Source: Streptomyces caniferus (GTDB lineage Bacteria > Actinomycetota > Actinomycetes > Streptomycetales > Streptomycetaceae). Taken from it: 64,000 nucleotides of DNA. The stretch covers positions 3,171,501 through 3,235,500 of the forward strand of contig NZ_BLIN01000005.1 in assembly GCF_009811555.1 (NCBI RefSeq). The letters run 5' to 3'. Below, in pieces: positions 63,325 to 64,000 of this stretch. The stretch's first letter is position 1, and the number at the start of each line of letters is the position of its first letter. Under the pieces are notes generated by a model that was not told the DNA's origin, did not search any database, and worked only from the letters and a program-made list of their open reading frames with translations. Position numbers and translations under genes: made by a program.

Positions 63325-63825
63325 CTAGGCCCGCCGGAAGTTGAGGGTCTCTCCCAGGGCTCCGGCCCGCCACAGGTCCTGACAGGCGTCGGCCATCCGG
63401 TCCAGACCGTCGACGACGCTGCCCCACACGATGCCCGGCACCCAGCCCGCGTCACCGTTGATCAGCAGATTGTTGCGCTCGTAGAACAGCGCGAGGTCGA
63501 CGACGGTGGAGCGGCCCTGGTGCTGGGCCCGGGACTCGTAACCGTAGGACTTCGTCCCCAGTTGGGTGTCGGTGAAGGTGAAGTAGCACAGGTCGCCGGG
63601 GATCGGAGTGATCGTCGGATTCTCCAGCGGCGGCTCCTCGGGAGCGAACGGCGGGAGCAGGGCGTAGATCTCGTTGCGGGCGTATTTGGCGTGATAGACG
63701 TCGCCGCCGAGCGGGAGCGCGTCCCATACGGCATTGCAGGTGATCGGCGCGCGGTCGTCGAGCAACTTGGCCGTGCAGCTCACGCCGCGCTTGTCCAGGG
63801 AGACTTCGATGAAGCGATCGGTCAT
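63325..63825 (-). CDS. DUF3830 (cyclophilin-like) protein
   Basis: A 166-residue protein of the DUF3830 family, small beta-barrel proteins of unknown function related to cyclophilin folds. It shows VSLDKRGVSCTAKLLDDRAP, TCNAVWDALPLGGDVYHAKY, ITPIPGDLCYFTFTDTQLG and VDLALFYERNNLLINGDAGW. The ATG at 63825 gives the family start (MTDRFIEVSL); upstream frames are not supported. Convergent with the amidase gene, in a neighbourhood of catabolic genes, the usual context for this family. Confidence 0.85.
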   Translation of the reverse strand: MTDRFIEVSLDKRGVSCTAKLLDDRAPITCNAVWDALPLGGDVYHAKYARNEIYALLPPFAPEEPPLENPTITPIPGDLCYFTFTDTQLGTKSYGYESRAQHQGRSTVVDLALFYERNNLLINGDAGWVPGIVWGSVVDGLDRMADACQDLWRAGALGETLNFRRA

Positions 63826-63962
63826 GCCCTGATCGTAGGTGGGCAATACCGGCGTACGGAACAAGTCCGAGGCGGTTGTATCAAGGGCCGGAAACGATCG
63901 GCATATATGCCAGGCGTTCGGGTAGCCGCGCGCCCATGGCTCCACCACAGGAGAACACCAAA

Positions 63963-64000
63963 ATGATCAAGAGAAAATTGGCCGGCGGTATCCGGCGGCG
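63963..64000 (+). CDS. Start of an unidentified gene (cut by window edge)
   Basis: AGGAG lies 9 nt before ATG 63963. Only 12 complete residues remain (MIKRKLAGGIRR), basic and followed by the window end. A signal-peptide-like or DNA-binding N-terminus cannot be told apart. Confidence 0.4.
   Translation, partial: MIKRKLAGGIRR

Overview
The window is high-GC actinobacterial chromosome and almost certainly Streptomyces. It carries an adpA gene (A-factor-cascade regulator) with an in-frame TTA codon, followed by orn, and also a chaplin, a CdgA-type GGDEF-EAL protein and many secreted proteins. Gene order around 0-29 kb (speB, phosphatase, thioesterase/acyl-CoA dehydrogenase, TetR, accD, biotin carboxylase, HMG-CoA lyase, acdH, hexosaminidase, glmS, usp, adpA, orn, tRNA-His) matches the S. 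coelicolor SCO2770-2795 neighbourhood as I remember it. The desferrioxamine genes (desA-D, SCO2782-2785), which sit between acdH and the hexosaminidase gene there, are absent at that position here.

Layout. 0-2 kb: 5' end of agmatinase, a putative phosphatase and a frameshifted YqeY-like gene. 2.1-5.9 kb: an accessory insert with an acetyltransferase, a two-gene cassette of a small Pro/Gly-tailed protein translationally coupled to a protein-isoaspartate-methyltransferase homologue, and a divergent pair of GntR/UTRA regulators, one lacking its DNA-binding domain. 5.9-14.8 kb: leucine/branched acyl-CoA catabolism (thioesterase, two acyl-CoA dehydrogenases, acyl-CoA carboxylase, HMG-CoA lyase) with a TetR regulator and palindromic operator candidates. 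14.8-19.8 kb: amino-sugar metabolism (GH20 hexosaminidase, GlmS) and a universal stress protein. 20.2-23 kb: adpA-orn and tRNA-His. 23-30 kb: SDR/AraC pair, GH18 chitinase, a two-component system and a spermidine-synthase-like protein.

30-45 kb is a cell-surface region. A chaplin with a sigma-BldN-like promoter and a secreted protein precede a tightly overlapping exopolysaccharide operon: glycosyltransferase, polyprenyl glycosylphosphotransferase, O-antigen-ligase-like polymerase, MurJ/Wzx-like flippase, deacetylase, second glycosyltransferase, Wzz-like protein and CelD-like acyltransferase. A convergent GH26-like secreted hydrolase and a flavoprotein follow. The flippase gene contains an in-frame 21-bp tandem repeat.

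45-53.6 kb holds an XRE-TPR regulator, a histidine phosphatase and a contiguous set that reads as a split DNA-processing machine: a Cas4/AddB-type iron-sulfur PD-(D/E)XK nuclease, a 516-residue partner of unknown fold and a compact SF1 Upf1/Dna2-like helicase. A small helical protein and a primase/polymerase-like protein come next, ending at tRNA-Lys. I regard this, together with the methyltransferase cassette at 2.8-4.4 kb, as the best candidate for an undescribed system.

53.8-57.2 kb: an M6-type secreted metalloprotease and the c-di-GMP protein CdgA. 57.4-63.8 kb: a catabolic cluster (flavin-dependent oxidoreductase, two Asp/Glu-racemase-superfamily proteins, D-2-hydroxyacid dehydrogenase, amidase, DUF3830 protein). 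The window ends 38 bases into a further gene. No insertion sequence, prophage, integrase or CRISPR array was seen.
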